Assembly: GCA_963970005.1 (NCBI GenBank)
Contig: CAXAMN010021385.1
Coordinates: forward strand, 970,785 to 1,034,784
Length of the DNA stretch: 64,000 nt
Reading direction: 5' to 3'
Origin: Durusdinium trenchii
Lineage: Eukaryota; Sar; Dinophyceae; Suessiales; Symbiodiniaceae
Shown here one piece after another: positions 61,376 to 64,000 of the stretch (position 1 is its first letter; every line of letters starts with the position of its first letter). The position numbers were made by a program, and so were the translations under genes. A model generated the notes under the pieces. That model was given only the letters and a program-made list of their open reading frames with translations. It was not told the origin of the DNA and made no database searches.

Positions 61376-62159
61376 CAAATCAGTCCCTCCGAGCCTTCCC
61401 TTATGGATGACTCATCGGAGTCACAAGACTAATCGGAGTTCCGATAGAACTGCAACTCGAAAATCGGGGGAGTTTCTACAAACAAAGGACCGGCGAAAGA
61501 ACCAAAAGGGTTGGACCACTGGACCAGCAGACCGATTTTTTTCTTGTCTCGCCTTCGGAAGGTCGTTCGCTATGATAACATTTGATGTCATTATGATAAT
61601 ATATATATATGTTATGATGTCTTATGATGTTTTATGTGATGTTCCTTTCTCAAAAGTCGCCTGGCCCCTTAATCTCTAGAAACCCCTTGTAGCAGTTGAG
61701 GAGGCATTTCGCAGGCACCCCACCTTAAATTCCGGCCTGGCCAAAGCCACCGCGGCACCAAGCCAACCTTTACCGGACTGAATTCGTCATGCTGAGACGG
61801 GCTCCAAAGAGGATGAAGTCAAGTGTGGCAGGTCAAAATTCAAAGTTGGGCTTGGAGTTTGCCGCGTGTACTCTCTGCATACTCCTATGATTTGCTTACA
61901 AAAGCCTAGCTCCTGGAAAAAAGATGAAAAAGCACATTCAATGAACAAATCGCTGTGATGGACTTCAAAACGTACTTGGCTCATCTTAGCTCAAGAAGTC
62001 TTCTTACCCTGCACATGGTGTCACCATTGACTTTGAAAAAAGCTGGAGGCTTCGTGATGATCTTCACTGCCACACAGTCCAGGGAAACCCACACCGCGCG
62101 AAAAAAAACGGGGCAGAAGCTTCAGCAGCCTGGAGGCGGTGTGGAAGAAACTGAGAAAC
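61376..62159. other. interval without a recognised gene
   Basis: TA microsatellite (61600-61611) followed by TTATGATGT repeats (61612-61642). No coding support. Confidence 0.4.
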
Positions 62160-62290
62160 TATTAGGGGCTCCTGGCATCGCTACTAGGAGCAAGGACGCT
62201 ACGAACGGAACTCCTGGCCTTTACTAGGAACATCTAGGAGCAAGAAGCTACGAACGGAGCAAAGGGCATCGCTACTCGTAACAAAAAGCC
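62160..62290. repeat. dispersed repeat, copy 6
   Basis: GGCATCGCTACTAGGAGCAA, GCTACGAACGGAGCAAAG and CTACTCGTAACAAAAAGC words, as in copies 3 and 4. Confidence 0.65.
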
Positions 62291-62859
62291 ACCGAGTTCG
62301 CCAAGTTTTGGGACTGGGGCGACATCAACGCTCGCAGGTCCGCTCCAAACGCGCGGTGCTCGGAAGAACGGGCATGTGACGGCATGTGGCTGCACGTGCG
62401 CCGGACGCAGCAATAAGCCGGCTTCTGTCCTTTAGTATCGTTAGTCCTAATCCTCAAAGGATGTTTGGCATGGGGCTAAAAACAAATCAAGAACAAGTCA
62501 ATGGCTCCACAACACTCAAGTCGATCTGCAGCCTGGACACTCTTTACAAGTCCGCTTTGCTGGGCCTGTCCTCACACGTGCTGCATGGTTAGAAAGTGCT
62601 GGCTTCAGACAACAAGCACGCAGCATACAGCTGTTTTCCTCACTAGGCTAGGATTAGGAGATACAGTAGTGTCCAGCTCAGTCCACTCTGTAAAGCAAGA
62701 AAAACCGTATGTCGAGTCAATGTAATGTGATCATTTCAAACAAGTCCAAGTAACGGCGTCCTTCTTACAACAACCTAACAAAGTGTGTCTCAAACCTGTG
62801 ATACTTGGCCTAGAACTGCACGGCCCTACAGTTGGACAACACCCCGTCATTGGAGCCTC

Positions 62860-63170
62860 CTCATCTGGAGCTTCCTGCTTGCCGGCAAGGCCGTAAAAAA
62901 CAAAATAAGAAGAAATCTGGTGCTTCAAGCATGTCCCTTTGACGTCACACCCAGCCAGACACTGGAGGACGTTTTATTCTTCTATCATCTTCTATCCACG
63001 GCACGGCACGAAAAAAGTAGGGAATCTCTCACACTCCAACAACCAAAAACATAGACTCTTCATCACAGCCAGCGACAGGTCGGGCGCGACCTCGTCTTTT
63101 TTGTCTTTCGTTGGAGACATTGGGGCCTCCTGGCGGAGCATCTTCCTTCTCATGTTCGAGTTTTGCTGAA
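62860..63170 (-). CDS. candidate - strand exons, unidentified
   Basis: About 63170-63040 reads QQNSNMRRKMLRQEAPMSPT then DKKDEVAPDLSLAVMKS; about 62905-62830 reads GKQEAPDEEAPMTGCCPTVG. Charged, Met-rich and low in hydrophobicity. Junctions are unclear and no family is recognised. Confidence 0.35.
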
Positions 63171-63220
63171 TTGCTAATGCCCTCCAACATGGGCTGGCTG
63201 TTGCTGTAGCCATCTGTAGC

Positions 63221-63487
63221 CTAAGGTGTCTGCAAGGGTGAGCAAAAGTGCTCCAAGTAGGGGACACAGTGTCGGAGACTGATCACTTCGACAAATGGAC
63301 CCTTGTTCTCCCAGGCCTCTGGGATGACTCCTTGTTCTAGATCTTCTTTTGGAGTTTTCCCGTCGCTGGATTGTCCCGATCCCTCAGTGACGCGGCAGTG
63401 ACGCGGCACGGCATGGAAGAACATGCTTCCTTGGGAGCCGACAGATCGCTTGAGAACTCGCTCCAAGCTCTTCAAGCTTGTGTAAGC
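63221..63487 (-). CDS. candidate terminal exon, 88 codons, unidentified
   Basis: A CACAG acceptor at 63488-63492 opens a frame starting AYTSLKSLERVLKRSVGSQG, followed by FFHAVPRHCRV, PEAWENKGPFVEV and LRHCVPYLEHFCSP, ending in TAG. Composition and clean boundaries support a real 3' exon. The rest of the gene would lie to the right, partly outside the window. Confidence 0.45.
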   Translation of the reverse strand, partial: AYTSLKSLERVLKRSVGSQGSMFFHAVPRHCRVTEGSGQSSDGKTPKEDLEQGVIPEAWENKGPFVEVISLRHCVPYLEHFCSPLQTP

Positions 63488-64000
63488 CTGTGGGGAAAAA
63501 AGGCAAAAACACCGATCCAAATCGGCACGGAAGGGTCACTTGCTGCAGGCCTTGCGCAAAGATCCCAGCAGCGCAGGTCGCTTCTCTTTTTCAGGGTCTA
63601 TCTCCTGGCGGGAACGTCAAAAGCAAAAGCCGAAAACAAGCACAAGATATCACGAGGATACGTTGTCTGAAAGAATCCCGCCATCTTATATACCGTTTGA
63701 CTACACTCCCAATTGACCTATCCAAAAGATATCACCCAGCCTGTATCGCCTGTATCATCCTGTACCTATATCCTTCACACAAAATCACTTGGTTCCAAAA
63801 GATCGAAAGGGTCCTGAATAGACTGGCCCTAACCCGTTGAGTCAACCAACCCGCATGAAGCGGAACTGAGGACCGTGCCATGGGAGCTTCAGGCTCCGGC
63901 TCCTTCCTGTGCCTAGGCTTGGCTGGAACCAAACTCGGAGCTCAAAACTTCAAGCCATAGCCGTTGTCTGGAGCCATTCAGCCAATACCAGCCATGTTGC
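63488..64000. other. right end of window
   Basis: A - frame near 63840-63920 (PAKPRHRKEPEPEAPMARSS) could be an exon of the same gene. Nothing else is supported. Confidence 0.3.

Overview
This is a nuclear eukaryotic scaffold, most probably from a dinoflagellate (Symbiodiniaceae or a close relative). The evidence is gene structure. Wherever a protein family could be recognised, its exons are short (about 36-110 bp) and scattered among introns. The exons almost always begin with G after an AG acceptor. The 5' splice sites are a mixture of GT, GC and GA. Genes lie in long same-strand blocks, and a decayed LINE-type element has the layout I associate with dinoflagellate LINEs. A run of 10 Ns at 34322-34331 shows that the sequence is a scaffold with a gap. 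All exon chains below are manual translations; no search was run.

Left block, 1-26368, + strand. Unassigned candidate exons come first (1-5427). Next is the C-terminal half of an RRP12-like ribosome-biogenesis HEAT protein (5428-15962). After some unassigned exons comes a complete-looking alpha/beta hydrolase domain in 14 in-frame exons (18691-26368). One hydrolase intron (18758-22074) contains a second gene resembling the microbial-type poly(ADP-ribose) glycohydrolase family (about 19484-20879). Another hydrolase intron carries two minisatellite arrays that are inverted copies of each other, with a G-rich tract between them.

Middle, 26369-42640. A 16-kb AT-rich island begins one base after the hydrolase stop codon and ends at the stop codon of the next gene on the opposite strand. 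It holds three copies of a roughly 2.4-kb unit. Each unit contains a palindrome of about 400-490 bp, and in the second copy the palindrome loop is inverted. Two partial copies, a decayed LINE with a reverse-transcriptase remnant and a cysteine-protease-like tail, a coding-phase 42-bp minisatellite, a tRNA-like fragment and one GC-richer ORF block also lie here.

Right block, 42624-64000, - strand. It runs through an SGNH-type hydrolase (42624-43364), a Na+/Ca2+-exchanger-type membrane transporter (43726-about 51360), an unidentified membrane-protein exon, a single-exon 706-residue cysteine-rich type I membrane protein (53720-55840), and several unidentified - strand exons out to the window end. 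A pair of 427-bp direct repeats bounding a GA-rich core lies at 57121-59036.

The two gene blocks converge on the AT island. In dinoflagellates such convergence points coincide with chromosome-domain boundaries and local GC dips, so the island is the most interesting structure in the window. The recognised genes (ribosome biogenesis, ion transport, hydrolases) do not form a pathway.
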